NCBI GenBank assembly: GCA_027023165.1
Contig: JALVWX010000209.1
Location: 1-7,343, forward strand
Length of the DNA: 7,343 nucleotides
Source of the DNA: Thermococcus sp.
GTDB taxonomy: Archaea; Methanobacteriota_B; Thermococci; Thermococcales; Thermococcaceae
Direction: 5' to 3'
Positions 1 through 6,108 of this stretch are shown here, piece after piece (the first letter of the stretch is position 1; each line of letters begins with the position of its first letter). Below the pieces are notes generated by a model. The model saw only the letters and a list, made by a program, of their open reading frames with translations. It ran no database searches and was not told the origin of the DNA. The position numbers and the translations under genes are program-made.

Positions 1-658
1 CGTTCCCTTCGAGGGGCACCACAAGTATCTCCCCGAAGGGCTCCTCCTGAACTAGGTCAACCTTTCCCATGTTCGCGAGGAAAAGCAGGTAGAGGAAGGT
101 TCTCGCGACGTACTTCGGCGTCGGGTCGAAGACGAGGTCCCAGAAGCGTATCGGCGAGCCTGTCTCAGCGTACATCCTGACCACGATCTCGTGGAGCCTG
201 TGGACGTGCTTCTGGATGTCAACGCGGAAGTCCTCAACGACGAAGACCTCCTCCTCGATGTCGACCTTCTTCCTCTTCCGGGGCTTCTTCCTCTCGGCCT
301 CCTCAAGGGCGTCCATTAAAGCGTCGAGCAGGTCGTCAAAGGTGTAGTATCTCTCCACCCTCCTGAGGGGCGGTGCCAAAGGCTCGACCTCGACCTTTAT
401 GTGCTCCCCGTGCTTCTCCTCCTCTTCCTCCTCGTCCGCGTGAAGTAAAGCCTCGCTCTTCATCCTCACGAGTATCGATGCAGCTAGAATGGCCCTCGCC
501 GAGACCCTCAGGTCGAGGTCCTTCATCTCGCGCAGCCTCTCGATGTACTTCTCCGTCAGGTCGACTATGTCAATGTTCCAGGGGTCGACCTTCCCCATCG
601 TGACGAGCTGGAGGAGAATATCAACCGGCGTTATCTCCTCTTCCCTTCGTGCCTCCAT
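1..658 (-). CDS. scpA: ScpA, kleisin subunit of the Smc condensin complex (3' end cut by window edge)
   Basis: Kleisin that bridges the two ATPase heads of an Smc dimer to form the DNA-entrapping ring used in chromosome organisation and segregation. The frame is open from an ATG at 658 to the window edge, giving 219 residues, which is about the full family length, so only a few residues and the stop are probably missing. The N-terminus (PVDILLQLVTMGKVDPWNIDI at about 11-31, then LTEKYIERL) is typical of the ScpA helical domain that contacts the Smc neck. An acidic Glu-rich linker lies near residue 75-85. The last ~75 residues (VHRLHEIVVRMYAETGSPIRF..., FLYLLFLANMGKVDLVQEEPF) form the winged-helix domain that binds the Smc head. 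The start follows the upstream nucleotidyltransferase stop by 5 bases, and GGGTGA, which contains that stop, acts as RBS. No ScpB gene is visible; Thermococcales Smc complexes have been reported to lack kite subunits. Confidence 0.93.
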   Translation of the reverse strand, partial: MEARREEEITPVDILLQLVTMGKVDPWNIDIVDLTEKYIERLREMKDLDLRVSARAILAASILVRMKSEALLHADEEEEEEKHGEHIKVEVEPLAPPLRRVERYYTFDDLLDALMDALEEAERKKPRKRKKVDIEEEVFVVEDFRVDIQKHVHRLHEIVVRMYAETGSPIRFWDLVFDPTPKYVARTFLYLLFLANMGKVDLVQEEPFGEILVVPLEGN

Positions 659-663
659 TTAGC

Positions 664-1083
664 TCACCCTCTCACCCGTATCCAGCCCCTTTTAACCCTG
701 CGGAACTTCTTCTTGACTGCTCTGAAGGCAGACATAACCTCCCGTAGGTACGCCCCGTCTGCGTGCAGAACTTTTCCGTCCTCCAACGCGTCCATCACCA
801 GAGGGTGTCCTTTGGCGAGCATCCTGCTGAACTCCTCGGGGGTGTAGGCCTTGACGTCTATGGGTGCCCTTGTCATGTCGAGGTCGTAGAGCAGTTTCAT
901 TCTCTCATTGGGATTTTTGGGCAGGTTCTCCGCAACCACTAATATGTCCACGTCGCTTCCAACTCCAAAGGTCCCTTTTGCAACTGAACCGTGAAGCAGT
1001 ATCAGTCGGGGCCTGATGGTCTTTTTCAGAACTTCAACGTAGCCGACGATGTCCCTCCAGTAGGGAATGTCAGCGTAATTCAT
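664..1083 (-). CDS. mntA: MNT-domain nucleotidyltransferase, antitoxin of a HEPN/MNT pair
   Basis: Small DNA polymerase beta-fold nucleotidyltransferase, predicted antitoxin of the HEPN protein encoded just upstream. In characterised HepT/MntA systems the MNT protein transfers AMP from ATP onto the HEPN toxin and silences it; that activity is inferred here. The start chosen is the ATG at 1083 (139 residues) because an AGGGGTG RBS lies a few bases upstream. In-frame GTG (1092) and TTG (1089) codons further up would add only three residues. Active-site signature: HGSVAKGTFGVGSDVDILVV, with Gly32-Ser33 and metal-binding Asp44 and Asp46. The third acidic residue is probably Asp76 in PIDVKAYTPEEF. 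The catalytic set therefore looks complete. The C-terminus is strongly basic (KKKFRRVKRGWIRVRG). The start overlaps the HEPN stop by 14 bases, so the two are probably translationally coupled. The last codons lie in a 10-bp repeat shared with the smc 3' end. Confidence 0.88.
   Translation of the reverse strand: MNYADIPYWRDIVGYVEVLKKTIRPRLILLHGSVAKGTFGVGSDVDILVVAENLPKNPNERMKLLYDLDMTRAPIDVKAYTPEEFSRMLAKGHPLVMDALEDGKVLHADGAYLREVMSAFRAVKKKFRRVKRGWIRVRG
668..677. repeat. 10-bp direct repeat, copy at the mntA/scpA junction
   Basis: On the minus strand this reads GGGTGAGAGG, identical to the copy at 1484-1493. It falls in the last codons of the nucleotidyltransferase gene. The gene's stop (664-666) lies just outside the repeat, in a second GGGTGAG that also serves as RBS of scpA. 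With its partner it brackets the HEPN/MNT pair. It may be a target-site duplication or recombination scar, or simply repeated Shine-Dalgarno-like sequence. Confidence 0.7.
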
Positions 1084-1483
1084 CCACAACACCCCTGATG
1101 AAGTTCAAGACCCTCTCAGCGGCTTTTATGGCCTCTTCAGCATCCGTTTCCCCATAGTATTCGTAGGGAGCGCCCTCAATGTAGGCATCTGGGTACCTTG
1201 GGGGAATGTAGTGCCTGTCAAGGAGCCTGGCGATGCGGAACATCTCCTCCGGAATTTCAACATTTGGGTCCTCCTTTGAGAGAACATCAAACAGGTGCTT
1301 CAGTGAGTGGCCATAAACCATTATCCCCCTCCCGTACATTAGGGCCTTCAGAGCATACTCTGCCGCCTGCTGGGCTTTAAAGCAGGCCCAGGAATAAAAA
1401 CCGGAGCGGAGATCGCTCCTTGCACTCTCAAGTGTGTACTCTGCTTGTGACATCCAGCGCTCAAACTCCTCAGTGTCGAACAT
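1070..1483 (-). CDS. hepT: HEPN-domain protein, probable RNase toxin of a HEPN/MNT pair
   Basis: HEPN-family all-helical protein of 137 residues, predicted to be the ribonuclease toxin of a type VII-like toxin-antitoxin pair with the MNT gene downstream. The family hallmark WACFKAQQAAEYALKALM sits at about residues 32-49. It is followed by Arg52-X6-His59 (RGIMVYGH), which fits the R-X4-6-H motif of catalytically active HEPN RNases, so nuclease competence is plausible. The helix near the C-terminus (DAEEAIKAAERVLNFIRGVV) is also typical. I chose the ATG at 1483 over an in-frame TTG at 1507, because the TTG would overlap smc and has no RBS, whereas GGGTGA stands 4 bases before the ATG. The gene starts 4 bases after the smc stop and overlaps the next gene by 14 bases. 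The usual AMPylated tyrosine of R-X4-H-X-Y HepT proteins is absent at that position (His59 is followed by Ser-Leu). Family is secure; toxicity is inferred. Confidence 0.86.
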   Translation of the reverse strand: MFDTEEFERWMSQAEYTLESARSDLRSGFYSWACFKAQQAAEYALKALMYGRGIMVYGHSLKHLFDVLSKEDPNVEIPEEMFRIARLLDRHYIPPRYPDAYIEGAPYEYYGETDAEEAIKAAERVLNFIRGVVDELR

Positions 1484-1493
1484 CCTCTCACCC
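1484..1493. repeat. 10-bp direct repeat, copy at the smc/hepT junction
   Basis: The minus strand reads GGGTGAGAGG, exactly as at 668-677. This copy contains the last Gly codon and TGA stop of smc and supplies the RBS of the HEPN gene, whose ATG follows immediately at 1483. The exact match ends at both sides: the bases before it are GAA here and TAC at the other copy, and the base after it is A here and G there. Confidence 0.7.
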
Positions 1494-4400
1494 TTCAAGC
1501 CGTCCAAACATCTCCCTGTGCTCCTCCTCGCTCTTCTCCCGTATCTGGGCGAGTATCTTCCTGGCCTTCTCGAGGCTGAGCGAGACGACCCTTGAAACGC
1601 CGTTCCTCATGCTGACGCCGATTATCCTGTCGGCGTTGGCCATCATAACGTCGCGGTGGGTGACGACGATGAACTGGCTGTCCTGGGAGGCTTCCTTTAT
1701 CAGGTCTGCAACGCGCTTGACGTTCGCATCGTCGAGGTGGGCATCTATCTCGTCGAGGAGGTAGAACGGGGCTGGTTTGTAGCGCTGGATGGCGAAGATG
1801 AAGGCCAGTGCTATTATAGCCTTTTCGCCGCCGCTCATCGCCTCTATCCTCTTGACCTCCTTTCCGGCGGGCTTTGCCTCGACTTCAAGGCCGCCTGCGA
1901 ACGGGTCTTCCTCGTTCTCGAGGATGAGCCTGGCCTCTCCGCCGGGTGAGAGCTTTCCAAACAGCTCGGAGAAGTTCCTCGCTATGGCGTTGAGCGTCTG
2001 GAGGAAGACCTGCTTCTTCTGGCTCTCTATCTCCTGGATAAACTCCTCAATGCTCTCCTTCTCGGCGACCACCTGTTCGCGCTTGCTCTTGAGCTCGAGG
2101 TAGCGCCTCTCAACGACCTCGAAGTCCTCGATGGCCTTCATGTTGACAGGTTCGAGGGAGCGTATCTCCTCCTCCATCGTGGTTATCTGCTCCCTCAGGG
2201 CCTCGAGTTCGAGCGGGACTTCTTTTATCGAGCGTATGAGCTTCGAATCGTACTGCTTAAGCTCCTCCTGCCTCTCCCTCAGCGCCCCCTCGTACTGGGC
2301 GAGCTTTATCTTCAGCGTGTTCGCCTCTATGCGAAGCTCTTGGAGCTTTGAGGAAAGCTCGTCCTTCTCGTTTCTTAGCTCGGCTATCTCCCTCCTAAGT
2401 CCTTCGCGCCTCTCGCGGAGTTCCTTAAGCTCGTCCTTGACGTTCTCCTCCGCCTTCTTAAGCTCCTCAAGCTCTGCCTCGTATTCCTCTATGGCCCGTT
2501 TGTTCTCCTCGATGTTGGCCCTGAGGGCGTTTATCCTGTTGACGAGTCCCTCTATCTCCTCCTCAAGGTCGGCCTTCCTCGGGAGGAGTTCCTCGTTTAT
2601 CCTCGCCTCTAGGGCCTCGAGCTTGCTCTCTACCTTGCCCAGCTCCGCCTGGAGCTTGCTTATCTCGGCCTCGACCTCCCTTATGCGCTGGTTCAGCTCC
2701 CTCGCCTCGGGGTTCTCGAGTGCCCTCTTGAGCTTCTCGCGCTTCTTCTCAAGGCGCTCAATCCTGCCGCGGAGCTTCGCCATCTCACCCTTTGCCTCGT
2801 GGATTCTCTTCTCAAGGGCTTCTATCAACTTCTCGTTCTCCTCTATCTCCTCGGATAGGGCCTTATCCTCTGCTAAGAGCCTCTCCATCTCCTTCTGGAC
2901 CACCTGAAGGTCTTTGCTCAGCTCGCTCTTCCTCATGCGCAGGTTGAAAAGTTCGTTCTCCAGGCCTTTGACCTCGAGCTTGAGGGCGTTGACTGCTGAC
3001 TCGAGTGCTTCTCTCTCGCGCTCGAGCTTTTCGACCTTCTTTCTTATCTCCTCGACGTTTACACCGAGCCTGCCCCTCGGCCTGTAGTGGCCGCCTGTTA
3101 TGGCACCGCTTCTTTCGAGGAGCTCTCCCCCAAGGGTCACCATGCGGACCTTTCCTATCCCAACGCTCCTTGCCTCGTCCATGTCCTCGACGATGAGGGT
3201 ATCCCCAAGCGCATACGCTACAGCGTTCTTGAAGCGGGGGTCGTAGTGGACGACATCAAGGGCCGGAATGCCCAGGGCCGGCTTTTCGCGCATCGAGCGC
3301 GGCTTTATCTTGTTGAGCGGGAGGAAGGTCAGCCTCCCGAGTTTCCTTTCCTTGAGGAGCTTTATTGCCCTCTCCGCGACCTTATCGTCCTCAACGACGA
3401 CGTTGTCGTAGTTCCCGCCGAGGGCGACCTCAACGGCCAGAGCGTACTTCTCGTCGGCGACGGTTATCAGTTCCCCGAGGGTGCCGTGGAGGCCCGGGAT
3501 GTTCTGCCGCTTCAGGAACTCCACCGCACGGTTTCCCCGCACTTCCCTCTGGGCCTCCGCCTTTATCAACTCCTCCTTTGCCTTGGCCAGCTTACCCTCA
3601 ACCTTCTTCAAAGCCCTCGTCTTTTCCTCAAGCTCCTTCTCCGCCTTCCTGAGCCTCGCCTCCGCCCTTGATAGCTTCCCCTCAACATCGCCAAGCTCGG
3701 AGCGCTTCTCCTCGAGCGACTTCTTGGCCTCCTCAATGCGGGACTTCAGGCCAACTTTCTTCGCGTTGTTCTGGGCGATTCTGGCCTTGGCGCGCTCTAT
3801 TTCCTCCTCGAACTTTTTCACATCCGCCTCGCGGGTGTAAAGCTCTTTCTTCGCCTCCTCAAGCTCTGCAACGACCTTATCAAAGTCCTCCTTTGCCATG
3901 GAGAAGCTCCTGTCTATCTCGCCGAGCTTCACAACAAGCTCGTTCTTGACGACTTCTTTCTCCTTGATCTCGGCGATGAGCTTCTCGCGCCTCTTGCTCC
4001 AGCGGGTTATCGCGCTTCTGCTCTTCTCTATCTCCCCGGAAACCTTCTTCAGGTCCTCCTTGGCCTTGGCCATGCGCCTCTGACTTTCCTCTATCTCCTT
4101 CTCCGCGTTCTCGATGTTCCGCTTGGCAAGCTCGATCTTGGACTTAACCTCGCTTATCAGCCTCGTTACCTCGAGTATGCCGTCCTCACTCTTCTCCTCG
4201 AGTTCCCTCTCGACCTCTGCGAGTTCCTTCTCCTTGGCAACTATCTCTTTGGCGACCTCCTTAAGCCGGGCTTCTACGGCCGCTATCTCCGCCTCAAGCT
4301 CCTTGTCGCGGAGGTTGCTCTCGCCTATGAGGTTCTCAAGCCGCTTTATCTCCCCTAAGAGGAGCGTGACCTTGGCCTTCTCAACCCTGTCCTTCAGGTC

Positions 4401-5054
4401 AAGGTAGCGAAGCGCATCGTTGCGCTCCTTCTCGAGCTTGTCGAGCTGGGCCTTTACCTCGCGTATGAGAAGATCAACGCGCGCTAAATTCTCCTCGGCC
4501 TGCTTCAGCTCGACCATTGCCTTCTCCTTCTTGGAATCGTACTCGGCTATTCCAGAGATCTCGTCGATGAGGAGTCTCCTCTCCGTGGGAGACATCTTGA
4601 TGAACTTGGTGATGTCGCCCTGCAGGACGAGGTTGTATCCTTCCGGCGAGATCATCGCCGCGCTGAGAACGTCGAGTATGTCGCTCCTGCTCGTCCTCTT
4701 GCCATTGAGCCAGTAGGTGCTCCTGCCGTCTGGATAAACGCGCCTCTTGACGACCACTTCATCTTCATCAACCGGGAAGCCCCTGTCCTCGTTGTTGAAG
4801 TACATTGCCACCTCCGCGTACTTTGCCGGAGGCTCGGTTTTGGTGCCCGCGAATATGAGGTCGCTTATCCTCGTCGCGCGCATCGCTTTGGCGGACAGAC
4901 CGCCCAGAACGAAGAGAACGGCGTCACCTATGTTGCTCTTTCCAGAACCGTTGGCACCAACTATCGCTGTAAACCCTTTAGAAAGCGGGACGACGACCTT
5001 CCGATTACCGTAGGATTTGAAGCCCTTCATTTCAATCTTCTCAATGTAAGGCAT
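1488..5054 (-). CDS. smc: Smc, chromosome segregation/condensin ATPase
   Basis: Structural Maintenance of Chromosomes ATPase, 1,188 residues, the usual length for archaeal Smc. It dimerises through its hinge and, with the ScpA kleisin, forms a ring that translocates on or entraps DNA in an ATP-dependent way. Visible order: N-terminal half of the head with Walker A GANGSGKSN (33-41) and Q-loop Gln145 (LVLQGDI); a long antiparallel coiled coil, almost all Glu/Lys/Leu/Arg heptads (about 165-510); the hinge (about 515-655, from IPGLHGTLGELI to the glycine-rich AITGGHYRPRG); the return coiled coil (about 660-1010); and the C-terminal head with the ABC signature AMSGGEKAII (about 1070) and Walker B plus D-loop FYLLDEIDAHLDD (about 1096). 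All ATPase motifs are intact and I see no intein. The start ATG has AGGTGTGAG 2-3 bases upstream and a BRE/TATA promoter beyond it. It heads an operon with hepT, mntA and scpA. Confidence 0.98.
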   Translation of the reverse strand: MPYIEKIEMKGFKSYGNRKVVVPLSKGFTAIVGANGSGKSNIGDAVLFVLGGLSAKAMRATRISDLIFAGTKTEPPAKYAEVAMYFNNEDRGFPVDEDEVVVKRRVYPDGRSTYWLNGKRTSRSDILDVLSAAMISPEGYNLVLQGDITKFIKMSPTERRLLIDEISGIAEYDSKKEKAMVELKQAEENLARVDLLIREVKAQLDKLEKERNDALRYLDLKDRVEKAKVTLLLGEIKRLENLIGESNLRDKELEAEIAAVEARLKEVAKEIVAKEKELAEVERELEEKSEDGILEVTRLISEVKSKIELAKRNIENAEKEIEESQRRMAKAKEDLKKVSGEIEKSRSAITRWSKRREKLIAEIKEKEVVKNELVVKLGEIDRSFSMAKEDFDKVVAELEEAKKELYTREADVKKFEEEIERAKARIAQNNAKKVGLKSRIEEAKKSLEEKRSELGDVEGKLSRAEARLRKAEKELEEKTRALKKVEGKLAKAKEELIKAEAQREVRGNRAVEFLKRQNIPGLHGTLGELITVADEKYALAVEVALGGNYDNVVVEDDKVAERAIKLLKERKLGRLTFLPLNKIKPRSMREKPALGIPALDVVHYDPRFKNAVAYALGDTLIVEDMDEARSVGIGKVRMVTLGGELLERSGAITGGHYRPRGRLGVNVEEIRKKVEKLEREREALESAVNALKLEVKGLENELFNLRMRKSELSKDLQVVQKEMERLLAEDKALSEEIEENEKLIEALEKRIHEAKGEMAKLRGRIERLEKKREKLKRALENPEARELNQRIREVEAEISKLQAELGKVESKLEALEARINEELLPRKADLEEEIEGLVNRINALRANIEENKRAIEEYEAELEELKKAEENVKDELKELRERREGLRREIAELRNEKDELSSKLQELRIEANTLKIKLAQYEGALRERQEELKQYDSKLIRSIKEVPLELEALREQITTMEEEIRSLEPVNMKAIEDFEVVERRYLELKSKREQVVAEKESIEEFIQEIESQKKQVFLQTLNAIARNFSELFGKLSPGGEARLILENEEDPFAGGLEVEAKPAGKEVKRIEAMSGGEKAIIALAFIFAIQRYKPAPFYLLDEIDAHLDDANVKRVADLIKEASQDSQFIVVTHRDVMMANADRIIGVSMRNGVSRVVSLSLEKARKILAQIREKSEEEHREMFGRLEG

Positions 5055-5087
5055 AGCTCACACCTAACGCGAGAATGGTGCGGAAGG

Positions 5088-5102
5088 TTATATAACTTTA
5101 TC
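5088..5102 (-). promoter_or_regulatory. BRE/TATA promoter of the smc operon
   Basis: On the minus strand GATAAA (5097-5102) fits the archaeal BRE pattern RNWAAW and directly precedes the TATA box GTTATATAA (5088-5096). Start of transcription would be expected about 25 bases downstream, near 5065-5068. That gives a leader of about 12 bases that still contains the RBS AGGTGTGAG before the ATG at 5054. An 11-bp dyad, CGACT-C-AGTCG (5103-5113), abuts the BRE and spans the stop of the DUF835 gene; it could be an operator, but this is speculative. Confidence 0.65.
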
Positions 5103-5106
5103 CGAC

Positions 5107-5538
5107 TCAGTCGAGTATCCTGCGGAGCAGATGGATCGTCCTCTCGTCAAGTGCGTCGCTCACGGTGACGTAGAAGTTCGAACCCCTGAGAACCGTCATG
5201 TCCCTGAGCTTGCTGGTGAATTTGAGGGCGGTTTCAACGCCGTTCTCAATGGCCAGATACTCAAAGGCGTCAAAGATCACGTCCGACTTTGAATTTTGGA
5301 GAAGCTGCCAGAGAGTCTGCTCCAGAACGTAGAGCTTCGAAGGATCTGCGTGTCCGGGATGGGGTACCTTTGAGAGATATATCAGCTTGACGTTCCCCGG
5401 GGCGTCGATTTGGTGTCTGCGGGTTATGACGACTTTCTGCTTCGTGGGGTCCGAGCGGAGCACCCGCAAAAAGTCCTCCTCATCGAGGAGTCCCGAACCC
5501 TGAAACACGGACGATTTCTTGCCAAACCACAGTGCCAT
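5107..5538 (-). CDS. DUF835 family protein, function unknown
   Basis: A 143-residue cytosolic protein (no signal peptide or membrane segment) that I assign to DUF835, a family common in Thermococcales and of unknown function. Supporting features are the N-terminal beta-rich stretch KVVITRRH (about 35-42) and KLIYLSKV (51-58), then SDVIFDAFEYLAIENG (85-100) and the following helix ETALKFTSKLRDM. FYVTVSDALDERTIHLLRRI at the C-terminus is also typical. The segment DVIFDAFEYL resembles a Walker B strand, but no P-loop is present, so nucleotide hydrolysis is not indicated. I chose the ATG at 5538 because GGTGAG lies 4-5 bases upstream. A longer frame from a TTG at 5592 would run through the promoter region. 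The gene ends 52 bases before smc, which has its own promoter. It has its own promoter in the AT-rich island upstream. Membership is by recall of family sequence, not by search. Confidence 0.82.
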   Translation of the reverse strand: MALWFGKKSSVFQGSGLLDEEDFLRVLRSDPTKQKVVITRRHQIDAPGNVKLIYLSKVPHPGHADPSKLYVLEQTLWQLLQNSKSDVIFDAFEYLAIENGVETALKFTSKLRDMTVLRGSNFYVTVSDALDERTIHLLRRILD

Positions 5539-5595
5539 ACGCCTCACCGGCGTGCAAGCTGGATTTGATTTATGGTTTTTTGGTGATAACAAAAA

Positions 5596-5610
5596 TTTAT
5601 AAAATTTTCT
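5596..5610 (-). promoter_or_regulatory. BRE/TATA promoter of the DUF835 gene
   Basis: The minus strand carries AGAAAA (5605-5610, fits BRE RNWAAW) directly followed by TTTTATAAA (5596-5604), a good archaeal TATA box. Predicted transcription start is near 5575, leaving a leader of about 35-40 bases before the ATG at 5538, with GGTGAG as RBS. It lies in an AT-rich stretch (about 5565-5690) that contrasts sharply with the GC-rich genes on both sides. The 159 bases between the DUF835 start and the epimerase stop hold this promoter, two ATTATTGG copies and a probable terminator; no gene is visible there. Confidence 0.65.
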
Positions 5611-5612
5611 CT

Positions 5613-5648
5613 ATTATTGGATGAAACGACATAATTGCACATTATTGG
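5613..5648. repeat. Pair of ATTATTGG direct repeats upstream of the DUF835 promoter
   Basis: ATTATTGG occurs at 5613-5620, just upstream of the BRE, and again at 5641-5648, 28 bases apart. Between and after them are related pieces (ATTGCAC at 5634-5640, AATGCAC at 5657-5663). The arrangement would suit binding sites of a regulator, but short AT-rich repeats arise easily by chance, so this is only a candidate. Confidence 0.35.
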
Positions 5649-5663
5649 TTAACAGAAATGCAC

Positions 5664-5683
5664 AAAAAATTGGAAAATTTCCA
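5664..5683 (-). terminator. Probable terminator after the methylmalonyl-CoA genes
   Basis: Reading the minus strand downstream of the epimerase stop (5698-5700), a short perfect dyad with arms of 6 bases and a one-base centre (5671-5683, TGGAAATTTTCCA) is followed by a run of six T (5664-5669). Archaeal RNA polymerase terminates on T-rich runs without needing a strong hairpin, so the T run is the main evidence. It separates the methylmalonyl-CoA genes from the DUF835 gene. Confidence 0.45.
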
Positions 5684-5697
5684 GCATTGGAACGCCT

Positions 5698-6096
5698 TCA
5701 ATCCCTCTGGCATAGCTCGAGCAGAACGCCGGTTACCGCCTTGGGGTGGACGAAGGCTATCTTCGCCCCACCGGCACCGATGCGCGGCTTCTCGTCGATG
5801 AGGCGGTAGCCCTTCTCTTTGAGCTCCTCCAGGTGGGCCTCTATGTCATCCACACCGAGGGCTATGTGGTGTATGCCCTCGCCGCGCTTGGCGATGAACT
5901 TCGCTATCGGAGAGTCTTCAGCGGTCGGCTCGAGAAGCTCTATCCTGCTCTCCCCGACGTGAATTATCGCGGTCCTGACCTTCTGGTCCGGAACTTCCTC
6001 TATCTCCTCGACCTTGAGGCCGAGGCCCTCCCAGACCTTTATCGCCTCGTCGAGGTTCTTAACGGCAATACCAACGTGGTCTATCTTCCTGAACAT
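5698..6096 (-). CDS. mce: Methylmalonyl-CoA epimerase
   Basis: Interconverts the (R) and (S) epimers of methylmalonyl-CoA, linking propionyl-CoA carboxylation or decarboxylation to the B12-dependent mutase. It is a vicinal-oxygen-chelate (glyoxalase-fold) metalloenzyme made of two beta-alpha-beta-beta-beta modules. Likely metal ligands, by similarity to the human and Propionibacterium enzymes: the His of IDHVGIAV (residue 7), the second His of GIHHIALGV (77) and the Glu of VLLELCQ (127), with IELLEPT at the position of the fourth ligand. [20 protein letters not shown] and TGVLLEL are family hallmarks. I chose the ATG at 6096 (132 residues, normal for the family), which has AGGTGGTG upstream. 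In-frame GTG codons at 6108 and 6105 would start only one to four bases past the meaB stop and leave no room for an RBS. It lies 12 bases after meaB and is surely cotranscribed with it. Confidence 0.94.
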   Translation of the reverse strand: MFRKIDHVGIAVKNLDEAIKVWEGLGLKVEEIEEVPDQKVRTAIIHVGESRIELLEPTAEDSPIAKFIAKRGEGIHHIALGVDDIEAHLEELKEKGYRLIDEKPRIGAGGAKIAFVHPKAVTGVLLELCQRD

Positions 6097-6108
6097 CGCA
6101 ACCACCAC

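Noticed and set aside
52..306. 84-residue Arg/Ser-rich minus-strand frame
   Set aside because: It is a shadow within scpA, whose true frame is open across the whole of 1-658 and gives a recognisable kleisin.
1091..1123. CTGATGA...CTCAG resembling box C/D guide RNA elements on the plus strand
   Set aside because: It lies inside the HEPN/MNT coding overlap and lacks a proper D box and second C'/D' pair.
1070..1507. Longer HEPN start (TTG at 1507) overlapping smc
   Set aside because: TTG without an RBS, whereas the ATG at 1483 has GGGTGA at ideal spacing and gives a normal HEPN N-terminus.
2131..2907. 258-residue Ser-rich plus-strand frame opposite smc
   Set aside because: Low-complexity Ser/Leu/Phe composition is the expected antisense of Glu/Lys/Arg coiled-coil codons; there is no promoter or RBS. 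The other plus-strand frames across 1656-5013 are rejected for the same reason.
5539..5592. N-terminal extension of the DUF835 gene from TTG at 5592
   Set aside because: It would begin inside or before the predicted transcription start and has no RBS; the ATG at 5538 has GGTGAG just upstream.
5621..5809. 62-residue plus-strand frame starting in the AT-rich island
   Set aside because: It has no RBS, and two thirds of it is antisense to the epimerase gene; nothing family-like in the protein.
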